Part shown: positions 35,099-44,468 of the stretch, piece by piece | How positions within the stretch are numbered: the stretch's first letter is position 1 | How the letters are laid out: each line of letters begins with the position of its first letter | Origin: DATKHR01 sp036557365 | GTDB lineage: Bacteria > Acidobacteriota > Vicinamibacteria > Vicinamibacterales > CAVVIG01 | Direction: 5' to 3' | NCBI GenBank assembly: GCA_036557365.1 | Contig: DATBHR010000098.1 | Location: 537,505 to 601,504 of the forward strand | Length of the DNA: 64,000 nt | Notes under the pieces: generated by a model | Databases searched by the model: none | What the model was told of the DNA's origin: nothing | What the model saw: only the letters and a program-made list of their open reading frames with translations | Position numbers and translations under genes: made by a program

Positions 35099-36967
35099 AT
35101 GCGCCGTCTGATTCTGCCGTCGATCATCGCCCTCGCTGCCGCCGTGCTCGCGATTCGCATCACCGCGCAGGCGCCGGCGTTCTCCTACACGAAGGTCATG
35201 GTGCCGGTCCGGGACGGCATCAAGCTCGAGACCGTGATCATGGCGCCGGCCAGGATGGCGGGACCGCTGCCGATCCTCTTCCGCAGGAGCCCGTACGGCG
35301 TGCCGTCGAACGCTGATGGCATGTCGTCCGAGTCGCTGAAGGCGCTGGTCAAGGACGGCTACATCTTCGTCGTCCAGAACCTGCGCGGCCGTTTTGGATC
35401 GGAAGGCACGTTCGAGCTGTCGTCGAAAGCCGATCTCGAGAACCCGAAAGCGACGAGCGAGACGACCGACGCCTTCGACTCGATCGAATGGCTCGTCAAG
35501 AACGTGCCCAACAACAACGGCAAGGTCGGCATGTTCGGCGTCTCCTACGACGGCCTGACCTCGGCGATGACCCTGCTCCATCCGCATCCGGCGCTGAAGG
35601 CCATTTCGCAGCAGGCTTCGCCCGCCGATCAGTGGATGAACGACGACATGCACCGCTACGGCGCGCTCCGCGAGAGCTACGCCGTCGAATATTCGGTCCT
35701 CGAGCAGGCCGACAAGAACAGCAACACGAACTTCACGTTCGAGACGTACGACACGTATCAGTGGTATCTCGATCTCGGACCGCTCTCGAACGTGAACGCG
35801 AAGTACCTGCACGGCTCGATTCCGTTCTGGAACTCGATCGTCCAGCATCCGAACTACGACGCGTTCTGGAAGGGCGAAGCCTGGGTCAACCAGATCAAGG
35901 GCGCGTTCGTGCCGAACCTGAACGTCGCCGGCTTCTGGGATCAGGAAGATCCGTGGGGGCCGTGGGAAATCTACCGGCGATCGGAGCTGAGCGATCCGAA
36001 CCGCTACAACTTCATCGTCGCCGGACCGTGGTTCCATGGACAGTGGCACACGCCGAAAGCCGATTCGATCGGGCAGATTCCCTTCGGCGGCCACGACACC
36101 GCGACCGAGTTCCGCGAGCGCATCGAGGCGCCGTGGTTCCGGTACTGGCTGCACGGCGACGGCGAGAAATTTCCGTGGGAGGCGTCGACCTTCCAGACCG
36201 GGTCGAACTCGTGGCAGACCTACGCGAAATGGCCGCCCGCTGAAGCGACGCCGACGAAGCTGTACCTGCAGTCGAACGGCGCGCTGACCTTCGACGCGCC
36301 TTCCGGAGACGACGGATTCGTGCAGTACGTGTCGGACCCGGCGCATCCCGTGCCGTATCGTCAGCGTCCGATCTCGCCGACGTATCCGGCCGGCGACTGG
36401 CGTCGGTGGGAAGTCGCGGACCAGCGCTTCGTGGACGGCCGGCCCGACGTCGCGACGTGGCGCAGCGCACCGCTCGATCGCGACGTGACGGTGACCGGCG
36501 ACGTGGCCGCGGATCTCGTGGCGTCCACGACCGGTACCGACAGCGACTTCGTCGTGAAGCTGATCGACGTCTATCCTGACGACGCGCAGAAGAACGCGTG
36601 GAATGCGGACGATGGACCGTCGCCGGGCCAGTACGCGCAATCGTTGAACGGCTACCAGCTGCCGATCGCGATGGAGGTCAGGCGCGGCCGGTTCAACAAG
36701 AACTACGAGCAGCCGCAGGCGCTCGTCGCAAACGAGCCGACGCACTTCGCCATTCCGCTCCGCGCACGCGATCACGTGTTCCTGAAGGGGCACCGCATCA
36801 TGGTGCAGGTGCAGTCCACGTGGTTCCCGCTGATCGATCGAAATCCGCAGAAGTTCGTGCCCAGCATCTACGACGCGAAGGCGGAGGATTTCGTCGCGGC
36901 GACGCAGCGCATCTACACGAACCGGTCGAACGCGTCGTTCGTCATGCTGCCGATTCGCAGGAACTGA
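35099..36967 (+). CDS. CocE/NonD family alpha/beta hydrolase (X-Pro dipeptidyl-peptidase S15-like), exported
   Basis: The 622-residue protein has a hydrophobic N-terminus (MRRLILPSIIALAAAVLAI) that serves as signal or anchor. MVPVRDGIKLETVIMAPA opens the S15 domain. The nucleophile is Ser149 in GVSYDGLTS. An acid appears near GFWDQEDPWGPWE and a histidine in GPWFHGQWHT. A jelly-roll C-terminal domain follows (about residues 460-622). It may cleave X-Pro peptides, acyl-ester or amide bonds. Amidase or beta-lactam-acylase activity also occurs in this family, so the substrate is open. It begins 10 nt after the M28-like gene and closes the run. Confidence 0.87.
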   Translation: MRRLILPSIIALAAAVLAIRITAQAPAFSYTKVMVPVRDGIKLETVIMAPARMAGPLPILFRRSPYGVPSNADGMSSESLKALVKDGYIFVVQNLRGRFGSEGTFELSSKADLENPKATSETTDAFDSIEWLVKNVPNNNGKVGMFGVSYDGLTSAMTLLHPHPALKAISQQASPADQWMNDDMHRYGALRESYAVEYSVLEQADKNSNTNFTFETYDTYQWYLDLGPLSNVNAKYLHGSIPFWNSIVQHPNYDAFWKGEAWVNQIKGAFVPNLNVAGFWDQEDPWGPWEIYRRSELSDPNRYNFIVAGPWFHGQWHTPKADSIGQIPFGGHDTATEFRERIEAPWFRYWLHGDGEKFPWEASTFQTGSNSWQTYAKWPPAEATPTKLYLQSNGALTFDAPSGDDGFVQYVSDPAHPVPYRQRPISPTYPAGDWRRWEVADQRFVDGRPDVATWRSAPLDRDVTVTGDVAADLVASTTGTDSDFVVKLIDVYPDDAQKNAWNADDGPSPGQYAQSLNGYQLPIAMEVRRGRFNKNYEQPQALVANEPTHFAIPLRARDHVFLKGHRIMVQVQSTWFPLIDRNPQKFVPSIYDAKAEDFVAATQRIYTNRSNASFVMLPIRRN

Positions 36968-36986
36968 CGCGAGCCGGCCGTCTCGA

Positions 36987-37409
36987 TCATCCCAGCTCGT
37001 ACGTCGCGCGGACCCGGCGCGAGCGATAGAGGTACGCGATCCACGCGCCGTGAAAGAGGAGCGACGCGGCCACGTACAGCGGCGTGTCGCCGGGCGGCCG
37101 GTTGTTCGGATAGAACGACGTCGTGAGGATGAACACGTCGCTCGCCGCCGAAATGAAAAGCGCGACGCGGGCTATCGTCACGGCCTGCGGATGACGGTTG
37201 GTCAGCGCCAGGCCGGCGGCCACGCTGATGCCTGCTGCGAGGACACGGACGGCGACGGCAACGAGGACTTTCGGGCCTCGCGACGGCATGGAGTTGAGTG
37301 CTGTCGCCGCCGAGACCGCGAGGCTCGCCGGCTGATAGACCATCAGCACACGGCAGAGGACGAACAGCCAGCCGCGAATACCGGATGATGGATTTTGATC
37401 AACGGTCAA
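36987..37409 (-). CDS. Small DUF2569-like integral membrane protein
   Basis: The protein of about 140 residues has GIRGWLFVLCRVLMVYQPASL near its N-terminus, in the style of DUF2569, followed by three more hydrophobic helices (VLVAVAVRVLAAGISVAAGLA; TIARVALFISAASDVFIL; PLYVAASLLFHGAWIAYLY). No ATG is available. The best start is TTG 37409 (TTG ACC GTT GAT), which lies in the low-complexity array; TTG 37433 adds eight residues, also from the array. The function is unknown. The stop is only 19 nt from the stop of the CocE gene (convergent). Confidence 0.65.
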   Translation of the reverse strand: MTVDQNPSSGIRGWLFVLCRVLMVYQPASLAVSAATALNSMPSRGPKVLVAVAVRVLAAGISVAAGLALTNRHPQAVTIARVALFISAASDVFILTTSFYPNNRPPGDTPLYVAASLLFHGAWIAYLYRSRRVRATYELG

Positions 37410-37609
37410 CGAACAACTCTCAACGAACAACAACTCTCAACGAACAACTCTCAACGAACAACTGTCAACGAACAACTGTCAACGATCAAAGAACAACGCT
37501 CAATGTCAGCGCGCGCCATACAATCTAAGCGAATCCGTCGATTCCGTGGAAGCGTCGCGGGAAAGGCCGTTGAGAGTTGCCCGTTGAGAGTTGAGCCTTG
37601 AGAGTTGCC
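37400..37609. repeat. Inverted arrays of 14-nt and 13-nt units between divergent genes
   Basis: The left arm (37400-37504) has units of CAACGAACAACTCT or CAACGAACAACTGT, mostly 14 nt long. The right arm (about 37568-37609) has CGTTGAGAGTTGC-type units, the reverse complement of the left arm. The arms enclose a 60-nt spacer with a TACAAT box at 37519-37524. Both neighbouring genes appear to take their TTG start codons from the arms. Confidence 0.85.
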
Positions 37610-38053
37610 TTAGTTCATCACGGTGATGCGGTGGGACCCGACGTGGATCCGCGACGACCGCTGTCTGAGCAGGGTCGAGCGGCTGTCGAGGCGCTGGCGT
37701 CGGCGGCGGCGGTCCGCGGCGTCAAGCCTGCTGCGGTCTGGCATAGCGGGAAGCTGCGCGCGAAACAGACGGCCGAAGCGTTCTGGCGGGCGTGCAATGC
37801 GCTCGCGGACTTTCACGCCTCACGCGATCTTCAGCCCGACGATCCGCCGGAATGGATTCGCGACCGGCTGCTCGGCGAAACGCACGATGTGCTCGACGTT
37901 GTCCTGGTCGGCCATTTTCCGCATCTTCCGCGCCTGCTGGCCCTGCTGGTCAAAGACAACCGTGCGGCGGAACACTTTCCGCTGCACGGTTGCGTGCTGC
38001 TCGAGAGCCTGGACGAAGGCCAGACGTGGAACGAGCTCTGGAGGCTTCCTTAA
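37598..38053 (+). CDS. SixA-like histidine phosphatase with altered RHG motif
   Basis: The 151-residue protein matches SixA in length and motif order. LVHHGDAVGPDVDPRRPLSE is at the N-terminus, then WHSGKLRAKQTAE, and VLVGHFPHLPRLL with the second catalytic histidine. The usual RHG is HHG here: the arginine that binds phosphate is H7, while the nucleophile H8 is kept. Start TTG 37598 lies in the last repeat unit (TTGAGAGTTGCC), so the first four residues are encoded by the array. The expected role is dephosphorylation of phosphohistidine in phosphorelays, possibly weakened by the Arg change. It overlaps the convergent beta-barrel gene by 4 nt. Confidence 0.78.
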   Translation: MRVALVHHGDAVGPDVDPRRPLSEQGRAAVEALASAAAVRGVKPAAVWHSGKLRAKQTAEAFWRACNALADFHASRDLQPDDPPEWIRDRLLGETHDVLDVVLVGHFPHLPRLLALLVKDNRAAEHFPLHGCVLLESLDEGQTWNELWRLP

Positions 38054-38637
38054 CGAAGGACGACGCCTCCAGAGATCCGCCAGAAGTGCAGCTGGTTGCT
38101 GCCGTTCAGATCCACGACCGTGTTGCCCGTCGCAAGATTTTCGAAGCCGCGGATGTAGCGGATGTCACCGCGCAGCCCGACGTGCTCGTTGAAGTACCCC
38201 ATCACGCCTCCGCCGGCGTTCCATCCCCACTCATTGTTCGAGGACGACACCGTCGCGAGCGTTCCACCGTCGATCTGCGTGCGCAGCAGGCCGACGCCCG
38301 CCGTGACGAACGGCTTCACCGCCGCCGTGTGATAGTTGCCGCCGATCGGAATCCCGACGATCACGTTGCCCATCAGGTCGATCACGGTGTTGTGTCCGAA
38401 GTCATTCTGGGTCCCGAAGAAGCTCGGGCTGTACCCGAAATTCACTTCGCCGCCGAAAATGCCGCCGCCCATCCCGCCGGCCGTGACGCCGAACGCGGCG
38501 CGTCCGTTCGAGATGTCGCTGCCCCAGTTCGCGCCGACCCACGGCGTGACATACCCTTCCGCGCGAGCCTGCTGTGGCGCGGCCACGAGCGCGGCGGCTG
38601 CGGTGACGAGGAGAGCTTTCAGTACACGTCGTTTCAC
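38050..38637 (-). CDS. Small outer-membrane beta-barrel protein
   Basis: The 195-residue precursor has a signal peptide (residues 1-26, ending QQARA). Alternating, glycine- and aromatic-rich strands follow, such as YVTPWVGANWGSD, GGGIFGGEVNFGYSPSFF, VKPFVTAGVGLLRT, HVGLRGDIRYIRGF and the C-terminal HFWRISGGVVLR. This is an OmpA/OmpW-sized eight-stranded barrel. Such proteins are structural or form small pores. The start codon ATG 38637 has a weak GGGAG site upstream. The specific role is unknown. Confidence 0.82.
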   Translation of the reverse strand: MKRRVLKALLVTAAAALVAAPQQARAEGYVTPWVGANWGSDISNGRAAFGVTAGGMGGGIFGGEVNFGYSPSFFGTQNDFGHNTVIDLMGNVIVGIPIGGNYHTAAVKPFVTAGVGLLRTQIDGGTLATVSSSNNEWGWNAGGGVMGYFNEHVGLRGDIRYIRGFENLATGNTVVDLNGSNQLHFWRISGGVVLR

Positions 38638-38816
38638 GACTTACTCCCTTGTTGAGCCGTCGCTCTGCAGCGCGGCTGTCCAGCCACACGTTTTGCAAGC
38701 GACGTACCCCGATGTCGTCGAGGTCAGCTCGACGGTGTGCGGGAACAGTCGAGTACGCGAAGTGGATGTGATTGGCGGAAGGTCGATCGAGCGGCGTGCT
38801 GCGCGGATGAAACGGT

Positions 38817-38849
38817 GTGATGAGGCGCTCGCGGCGAGCGTCTCATCAC
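38817..38849 (-). terminator. Hairpin, likely terminator of the DUF442-like phosphatase gene
   Basis: The arms GTGATGAG-G-CGCTCG and CGAGCG-T-CTCATCAC pair around a CGG loop with one mismatch, a stem of about 15 bp. It lies 20 nt downstream of the stop codon of the minus-strand gene ending at 38870. Only a short T-run (CGTTT) follows on that strand. Confidence 0.65.
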
Positions 38850-38869
38850 GTTCGACGAACCAAATCTGA

Positions 38870-39415
38870 TCAGTGCTTCTGATGCGACGTCGCGTAGTCG
38901 ATCGCGAACGTTTTCAGATTCGCGTTCGTCAGACCGAGCTGCGCCGCTTCTGCGCCCGCGCGCTCTGCGTCCCACTTGTCCACGACCATCCGCTTGATCA
39001 TCCACATCGCGGCGGCGCGGTTCGCGCTCGCGCAGTGGATGAACGCCGGCGTGTTCTGAGGATCCGTCACGGCCGCGACGAACGTGTCGGCAACAGCGGG
39101 ATCAGGCTGCGTCGTGTTGAACGGGATGTGCACGTAGTTGATGCCGGCGGTTTTTGCCGCGGCTTCCTCGCCTTCGACGTTCGCGCCGGGCTCGTTCGCG
39201 AGTCGAAGGTTGATGATGGACTTGAACCCCATTTCCTTGATCGCCGGGACCGCTTCGGGTTTCGTCGCGCCCGCGCAGGCGATCGTCGTCTCGAGACGCG
39301 AGAAGTTCGTGACACCTGGAACCGTCGTCTTCGTCACTTGTTGTGCGATGGCCGGATTCGAGGCGGCGGCGAGCAGTGCCGCGAGGCCGAACGCGAATGG
39401 CAGGCGGTAGGTCAT
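38870..39415 (-). CDS. Exported DUF442/dual-specificity-type phosphatase-like protein
   Basis: The 181-residue protein has a signal peptide (residues 1-24, ending PAIAQ). It has a rhodanese/DSP-like fold of the beta-lactamase-hydrolase-like (DUF442) type, with VTNFSRLETTIACAGATKPE, GFKSIINLRLANEPGA and the active loop HCASANRAAAMW. The loop is Cx4R, as in DUF442, rather than the Cx5R of true tyrosine phosphatases. The substrate and direction (phosphatase or sulfur transferase) are unresolved. It is monocistronic, with a hairpin after the stop. Confidence 0.78.
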   Translation of the reverse strand: MTYRLPFAFGLAALLAAASNPAIAQQVTKTTVPGVTNFSRLETTIACAGATKPEAVPAIKEMGFKSIINLRLANEPGANVEGEEAAAKTAGINYVHIPFNTTQPDPAVADTFVAAVTDPQNTPAFIHCASANRAAAMWMIKRMVVDKWDAERAGAEAAQLGLTNANLKTFAIDYATSHQKH

Positions 39416-39476
39416 GGGAGCACTCCCCTTCGAAAAGTGCTCCCAATCTTACCCGGGTCTTCGACCGGAGGGCCGG

Positions 39477-40469
39477 CTATCTCTCGCGATCCTTTTCGAT
39501 GGTGACGGTCGCGGGAGCAACGATGCGCGGCGTCAGGGGCGTGCCGGGCGCGAGCACGACGGTGCTCCGGTCTCCCATGCCCGTGGCTGCCGTTCCCGCA
39601 CCGGCGCCGGCTGTTGCGCCGATCGCGGCACCTTTCGCGCCGCCAAGGATGGCGCCGAGAATCGCGCCGCCGACGGCGCCTCCGCCGATCTTCGCAGCTG
39701 TGCCGTTGCCAGGCGCTTCGCCAAGCCGCACGATGGTTTCGGTCGAGATAGGCACGCGGGTCCCGTCCGCCAGCACGATGGTGTGGAAGCGGATACCCAG
39801 CTTCGCCTGCTCCTTGAACTTGCCGCCGCGCTCGACCTGGGCCACGGTGCCGATGACCTTTGCGCCGGCCGGGATGGCGACGCGGTCGCCGACCCTCACG
39901 TCGCGCGTGACGTGCGCGTCCACGCGATCTTCAACGTGCGCCGTGTCGCTCGATACGCGATTGTCGGTCTGCAGTCCGAGAACTGAGTCGCGCGGGATGA
40001 CGAGATCCTCGTACGTCGGCGCCGGAGGCTCCACAGGCTTCGGCGGTTCCTGAATCTGCACCGGTTCCTGGCCGGGCGGCAGCGGGAACTGTCCCGCGGG
40101 CGCCGGCGGCACCGTTGACGGCCATGCGCTCGGAAGCGGCGGCGCCTGCTGGTGATTCGCGGCGACCGGTGCCTGCTCGTGAGCGGTGGATTTCGACGTC
40201 GATTCAGCGCGACGCTTCGTCTTCGTTTCCGCCGGCGCGCTCGGCGCCCGTTTCGGCGCCGTGTCGCCGACGACGGCTTCTGTCTCCTGGACGGGGGCGG
40301 GCGCAGCAGCAGACGGCGCGGCCCCGGACGGCGCCGCCGGAACAGCCGTGGACTGGGCCGCTGCCGCGGGCGCCGGAACGCTGTTTTGCTTCGTCGCCAG
40401 ATAGCCGCCGACGCCTGCGGCGAACACGCACGCCGCAGCCAGCACCACGAACGGAAGACGATTCGACAT
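39477..40469 (-). CDS. Proline/alanine-rich envelope protein with glycine-zipper C-terminus
   Basis: The 330-residue protein has an N-terminal hydrophobic segment (residues 5-25, PFVVLAAACVFAAGVGGYLAT). A long low-complexity P/A/Q/E-rich stretch (about 30-155) follows. Then comes a globular domain with VIPRDSVLGLQTDNRVSS, VRVGDRVAIPAGAKVIGTVA and LADGTRVPISTETIV, similar in style to TrbI/VirB10-like beta-domains. A glycine zipper (about 270-305, GGAVGGAILGAILGG) may insert in a membrane. It could span the periplasm from the inner membrane. I do not assign a function. The ATG has an AGGAG site. Confidence 0.7.
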   Translation of the reverse strand: MSNRLPFVVLAAACVFAAGVGGYLATKQNSVPAPAAAAQSTAVPAAPSGAAPSAAAPAPVQETEAVVGDTAPKRAPSAPAETKTKRRAESTSKSTAHEQAPVAANHQQAPPLPSAWPSTVPPAPAGQFPLPPGQEPVQIQEPPKPVEPPAPTYEDLVIPRDSVLGLQTDNRVSSDTAHVEDRVDAHVTRDVRVGDRVAIPAGAKVIGTVAQVERGGKFKEQAKLGIRFHTIVLADGTRVPISTETIVRLGEAPGNGTAAKIGGGAVGGAILGAILGGAKGAAIGATAGAGAGTAATGMGDRSTVVLAPGTPLTPRIVAPATVTIEKDRER

Positions 40470-40697
40470 GGAGCCTTTCTCCTGAGTTCACTCACTCTGC
40501 AGGCAAGCCGCGTGCCCGGGGTGCGCGCCGCCCCAAAGTTCTAAGTCGCTCTGAACGTGAGAGTTATCAGATACACTGTTACGCACCGCACTGTCCAATT
40601 CGCATGAATGTGTCCTAGGGAAAGTGCAGTCCGCGTGATGATTTCCTCAATGTTTACGCCTCTTCCTGCTGGCCGATTCGTTGCACGAAGCCGACGC

Positions 40698-41333
40698 ATG
40701 CGTGCGCGTATCCTCGTCACGCTTGTCACCGTGCTGTGCTGCGCGCTGCCCGCGGTGTCGTTCGCGGTCACCGTCGATGAAATTGTCGCGCTCTCGAAAG
40801 CCGGCGTCTCCGAAGCGGTCATCCTCGCGCTCCTCGATCGCGACCACAGCATCCTCACCATCGAACCTCAACAGGTGGTCTCGCTGAAGAAGGAAGGGCT
40901 CTCGGACACGCTCATCACGGCGATGCTCAGAAACGGACGTCAGGAAGGCGACGATGCCGCCCGGGCCGTGTCGGCCGAAAAGGACGCGTCGATTTTGTCC
41001 GACATGGCGTCGCAGCCGGCATTCGTCGTCGTCGGACACGGGCCCGAGCGCCCGGACACGGTCCACACCGAGGATTTCTATCTCGGCTTCCGCGACGGCG
41101 TACGGCTGCCTGCCGCGATTCCCGAGGGCTCGCCTTACGCGGTTCCGTACGCGATCCCGTATGCCCTGCCGTATGCGGGCGCCTACCAGCGGCGCGCCTA
41201 CGTTCAGCGATCCGTCGCGCCGCGCAATCGCGCGATGTGCGTGGCGCAGGTCAACACCGCGAAGGGTCGCGGACCTGCCTACGTCACGCAGTGCCCTGCG
41301 GTGATGCAGCGCCCAGCCGGCGCCGCCCGCTGA
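40698..41333 (+). CDS. Exported protein of unknown function
   Basis: From ATG 40698 the product is 211 residues with a signal peptide (RARILVTLVTVLCCALPAVSFA). A helical segment DEIVALSKAGVSEAVILALLD and LKKEGLSDTLITAMLRNG follows; this style of repeated helix-turn unit occurs in small Acidobacterial exported proteins. Near the C-terminus an alanine/proline/tyrosine repeat (PYAVPYAIPYALPYAGAY) is seen. Two cysteines lie in the last 40 residues. An upstream ATG at 40638 is possible but would hide the signal peptide. The role is unknown. Confidence 0.65.
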   Translation: MRARILVTLVTVLCCALPAVSFAVTVDEIVALSKAGVSEAVILALLDRDHSILTIEPQQVVSLKKEGLSDTLITAMLRNGRQEGDDAARAVSAEKDASILSDMASQPAFVVVGHGPERPDTVHTEDFYLGFRDGVRLPAAIPEGSPYAVPYAIPYALPYAGAYQRRAYVQRSVAPRNRAMCVAQVNTAKGRGPAYVTQCPAVMQRPAGAAR

Positions 41334-41435
41334 CGTAAGCTCCGTTCCGTCCTTCGACCCACCGCCGGAATTTCAGCTACGATTGCTGGTTTGATCCCGC
41401 TGTCATTCGAAATGCGGTCTTTCAAGGAGCGCATC

Positions 41436-44423
41436 ATGAAAGGGCGTCTTGCGGTCGTCGCCGCCGCGCTCGCGGTCGTGTTTGCTGGCCACGAGTACCT
41501 CTCCATCCCCGTCCTGGCGCAGGCGAAGAAACCCGCCGCGACGCAGAAGAACGACGAGGAATACACCAGGCTGATCAAGGAATACCTGCAGGACCCGCGG
41601 ATTACGACGGAGCTCGTGGATCACCTGCCGGCATCCGACACCGTTCCCTCGCCGCTCAAGTTCTTCGGCCGTCCCGTCGGCAAACCCGGCGAGCTCACCT
41701 ACGCGAAAGACATCTACCGCTACTACGAGGCGCTCGCGAAGGCCGCACCGGGCCGCGCGAAGTACTTGAAGGTCGGCACCACCGAGGAAGGCCGCGACAT
41801 CGTCCTGCTCGCGATCGCCGATGACGCGACGCTGAAATCGCTGGACAAGTATCGCGACATGCTCGCCGAGCTCACCGATCCGCGGAAGACGAACGAGGCG
41901 CGCGCGCAGCAGCTGCTGAAAACGGCGAAACCAATCTACTACGTCATCAGCGGCATGCACTCGCCGGAAACCGGCGGCCCCGAGATGCTGATCGAGCTGG
42001 CGTACCGGTTGATCGTCGAGGAATCGCCGTTCGTCCAGAACATCCGCAACAACGTCATCACGCTGATCACGCCGGTCATCGAGGTCGACGGACGCGAAAA
42101 AGAGGTCGACACGTACTACTTCAACAAGAAGCGCGCACAAGGCGACGCGCGCCTGCCGCTGATGTACTGGGGCAAGTACGTGCAGCACGACAACAACCGT
42201 GACGGCATGGGCCAGTTCCTGAAGCTCACGCAGACGGTGACGAAGGAAACGCTCGAGTGGCATCCGACGGTCATTCACGATCTGCACGAAGCACAGACCT
42301 ATCTCTATTCGTCCACCGGCACCGGTCCCTACAACAACGAGATCGATCCGATCGTCGTCAGCGAGTGGTGGACGCTTGCCGAGAACGACGTGATGGAGAT
42401 GACGAAGCGCGGCGTGCCTGGCGTCTGGACGTACGGCTTCTATGACGGCTGGGTGCCGAACTACATGTTCTTCATCGCGCACAGCCACAATTCGATCGGG
42501 CGCTTCTACGAAGTCCAGAGCTACGGGCCCGATCCCTACGAAGTCCGTCCCGGGCCGACCGTGACGAGCAAGGAGTGGTTCCGTCCGAATCCGCCGCTGC
42601 CATCGATCAAATGGGGCCCGCGCAACAACACCAACATCCAGCAATCGGCGCTGCTCTTCTCGCTCAACCATGTCGCGAAGAACCGCGAGCTGTACCTCGA
42701 GAACTACTGGCTGAAGAACAAGCGCGCCGTCGACAAGGGGAAGAACGGCCCGACGTACGCGTGGGTGATTCCGGCGACGCAGCGCCGCAAGGCGGACGCC
42801 GCGGACGCGGTCAACGAGCTGCGCATGCAGGGTCTCGAAGTGTCGCGCGCGACGACTGCCTTCAAAGCCGGCAACGTGGACGTCAAGGCGGGCGACTACG
42901 TCGTCCGCGGCGACCAGCCGTTCCGCACGCTGGCCGACATGTACTTTTCCATTCAGAACTACGCGCCGCAGAATCCGTCGCCGTACGACGACACGGGCTG
43001 GACGTTCCAGTACATGCGCGACGTCAAGATCCTGTCGGTTGCGGATAAGAGCATCCTCGATCAGCAGATGACGCTGCTCACCGCCGACGCGAAGGCGCCC
43101 GGCGGCATCGTTGATTCCGGCGGCACGGGCAGCGTGCTCGTCGTCGAGCACACGGCCGACAACAACCTCGTCACGTTCCGGTTCAAGAACAAAGACGTGA
43201 AGATGGCGGCGGCCGAAGACGACTTCGAAATCGGCGGCAGGAAGTTCCGCGCCGGGTCGCTGATCATCGCGAACGCCGATCGCGCGAAGCTCGAACCGAT
43301 GCTGAAGGACCTCGGCCTGTCGGCGTGGGCGGTGGCGTCAGCGCCGAACGTGAAGACGCACGACCTGGACATCCCGCGCATCGGCTATGTCCACAGCTGG
43401 ACGCGGACGCAGGACGAAGGCTGGTGGCGCGCGGCGCTCGACACGTTCGGCGTGCCGTATACGTACTTCGCCGACCAGAAGCTGACGGAAGGCAACCTCC
43501 GCTCGAAGTACGACGTGATCATCTTCCCGCACGTCGGCGGAAGCGCGGTCTCGCAGGTCAACGGCATGCCGATGATCGGCAAGGCGCCGCTGCCGTACAA
43601 GAAGACCGCGGAGACGCCGAATCTCGCGTATCTCGATTCTTCCGATGACATCCGCGGCGGGATGGGCATCACGGGTCTCGCCGAGCTGGCGAAGTTCGTC
43701 CAGCAGGGCGGGACGCTCATCACCGAAGGATCAACTGCGACGATCTTCCCCGAGTACGGCCTTGCCACCGGCGTGACCGTCGAGGAGCCGTCGCAGCTCT
43801 TCGTGCGCGGGTCGATTCTTCGCGGCAAGTTCACCGACATGAAGAGCCCGATCGCGTACGGCTTCGGCAGCCAGGAGCTTCCCGTTTACTTCAACCAGTC
43901 GCCCGTCCTCAGCGCGAGCAGCGGCGGCTTTGGTGGTTTCGGCGGCGGCGGGCGCGGCGGGGCACCCGGGACGAACCCGAACGCAGGCATCGGTCAGAAC
44001 GTGACGCCGAACGCCGTGCCGCTTCGCATTCAGCCGTTCGAACAGGACACGAACGCGGCGCCGGCGGGCCGCGGCGAACGTCCGGCAGCCGACGACATGG
44101 CGCAGATGCGCCAGCTCGCGCAGCAGTTCGGCATCGCGATCGACGAGACGCGTCCGCGCGTCGTCATGCAGTTCGGATCGGATGCGAGCACGCTGTTGCT
44201 CTCGGGCACGCTCGCCGGCGGTCAGTTCCTCACGAACAAGGCCGCGGCGCTCGATTACCCGATGGGCCAGGGCCACGTCGTCATGTTCGCCGTGCGCCCG
44301 TTCTGGCGCTGGCAGACGCAGGGCACCTACATGCTCGGCTTCAACGCGATCATGAACTGGAACGATCTCGACGCGGGCAAGCAGGCAGCAGGCGGACGAG
44401 GCTCGAGCACGCAGCCGCAATGA
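41436..44423 (+). CDS. M14 family zinc carboxypeptidase, large exported form
   Basis: ATG 41436 follows AAGGAG and gives 995 residues with a signal sequence. The M14 domain covers about residues 60-400. The zinc motif is H175xxE178 in GMHSPETGGPE, an NNRDG loop corresponds to the usual substrate loop, and the third ligand is probably in HDLHEAQTYLY. The rest is a large C-terminal part with a glutamine-amidotransferase-like region (DVIIFPHVGG) and a glycine-rich loop (GGFGGFGGGGRGG). It should trim C-terminal residues from peptides in the periplasm or outside. A paralogue is at 56170-59238 on the other strand. Confidence 0.88.
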   Translation: MKGRLAVVAAALAVVFAGHEYLSIPVLAQAKKPAATQKNDEEYTRLIKEYLQDPRITTELVDHLPASDTVPSPLKFFGRPVGKPGELTYAKDIYRYYEALAKAAPGRAKYLKVGTTEEGRDIVLLAIADDATLKSLDKYRDMLAELTDPRKTNEARAQQLLKTAKPIYYVISGMHSPETGGPEMLIELAYRLIVEESPFVQNIRNNVITLITPVIEVDGREKEVDTYYFNKKRAQGDARLPLMYWGKYVQHDNNRDGMGQFLKLTQTVTKETLEWHPTVIHDLHEAQTYLYSSTGTGPYNNEIDPIVVSEWWTLAENDVMEMTKRGVPGVWTYGFYDGWVPNYMFFIAHSHNSIGRFYEVQSYGPDPYEVRPGPTVTSKEWFRPNPPLPSIKWGPRNNTNIQQSALLFSLNHVAKNRELYLENYWLKNKRAVDKGKNGPTYAWVIPATQRRKADAADAVNELRMQGLEVSRATTAFKAGNVDVKAGDYVVRGDQPFRTLADMYFSIQNYAPQNPSPYDDTGWTFQYMRDVKILSVADKSILDQQMTLLTADAKAPGGIVDSGGTGSVLVVEHTADNNLVTFRFKNKDVKMAAAEDDFEIGGRKFRAGSLIIANADRAKLEPMLKDLGLSAWAVASAPNVKTHDLDIPRIGYVHSWTRTQDEGWWRAALDTFGVPYTYFADQKLTEGNLRSKYDVIIFPHVGGSAVSQVNGMPMIGKAPLPYKKTAETPNLAYLDSSDDIRGGMGITGLAELAKFVQQGGTLITEGSTATIFPEYGLATGVTVEEPSQLFVRGSILRGKFTDMKSPIAYGFGSQELPVYFNQSPVLSASSGGFGGFGGGGRGGAPGTNPNAGIGQNVTPNAVPLRIQPFEQDTNAAPAGRGERPAADDMAQMRQLAQQFGIAIDETRPRVVMQFGSDASTLLLSGTLAGGQFLTNKAAALDYPMGQGHVVMFAVRPFWRWQTQGTYMLGFNAIMNWNDLDAGKQAAGGRGSSTQPQ

Positions 44424-44468
44424 CGAAGTTGGTGAGTTAGCGACAATTCACTAAATGCAAAGGCCTTT

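Noticed and set aside
39477..40469. Conjugation protein TrbI/VirB10
   Set aside because: Only a general similarity of the beta-domain and the proline-rich linker is visible; no other conjugation gene is present.
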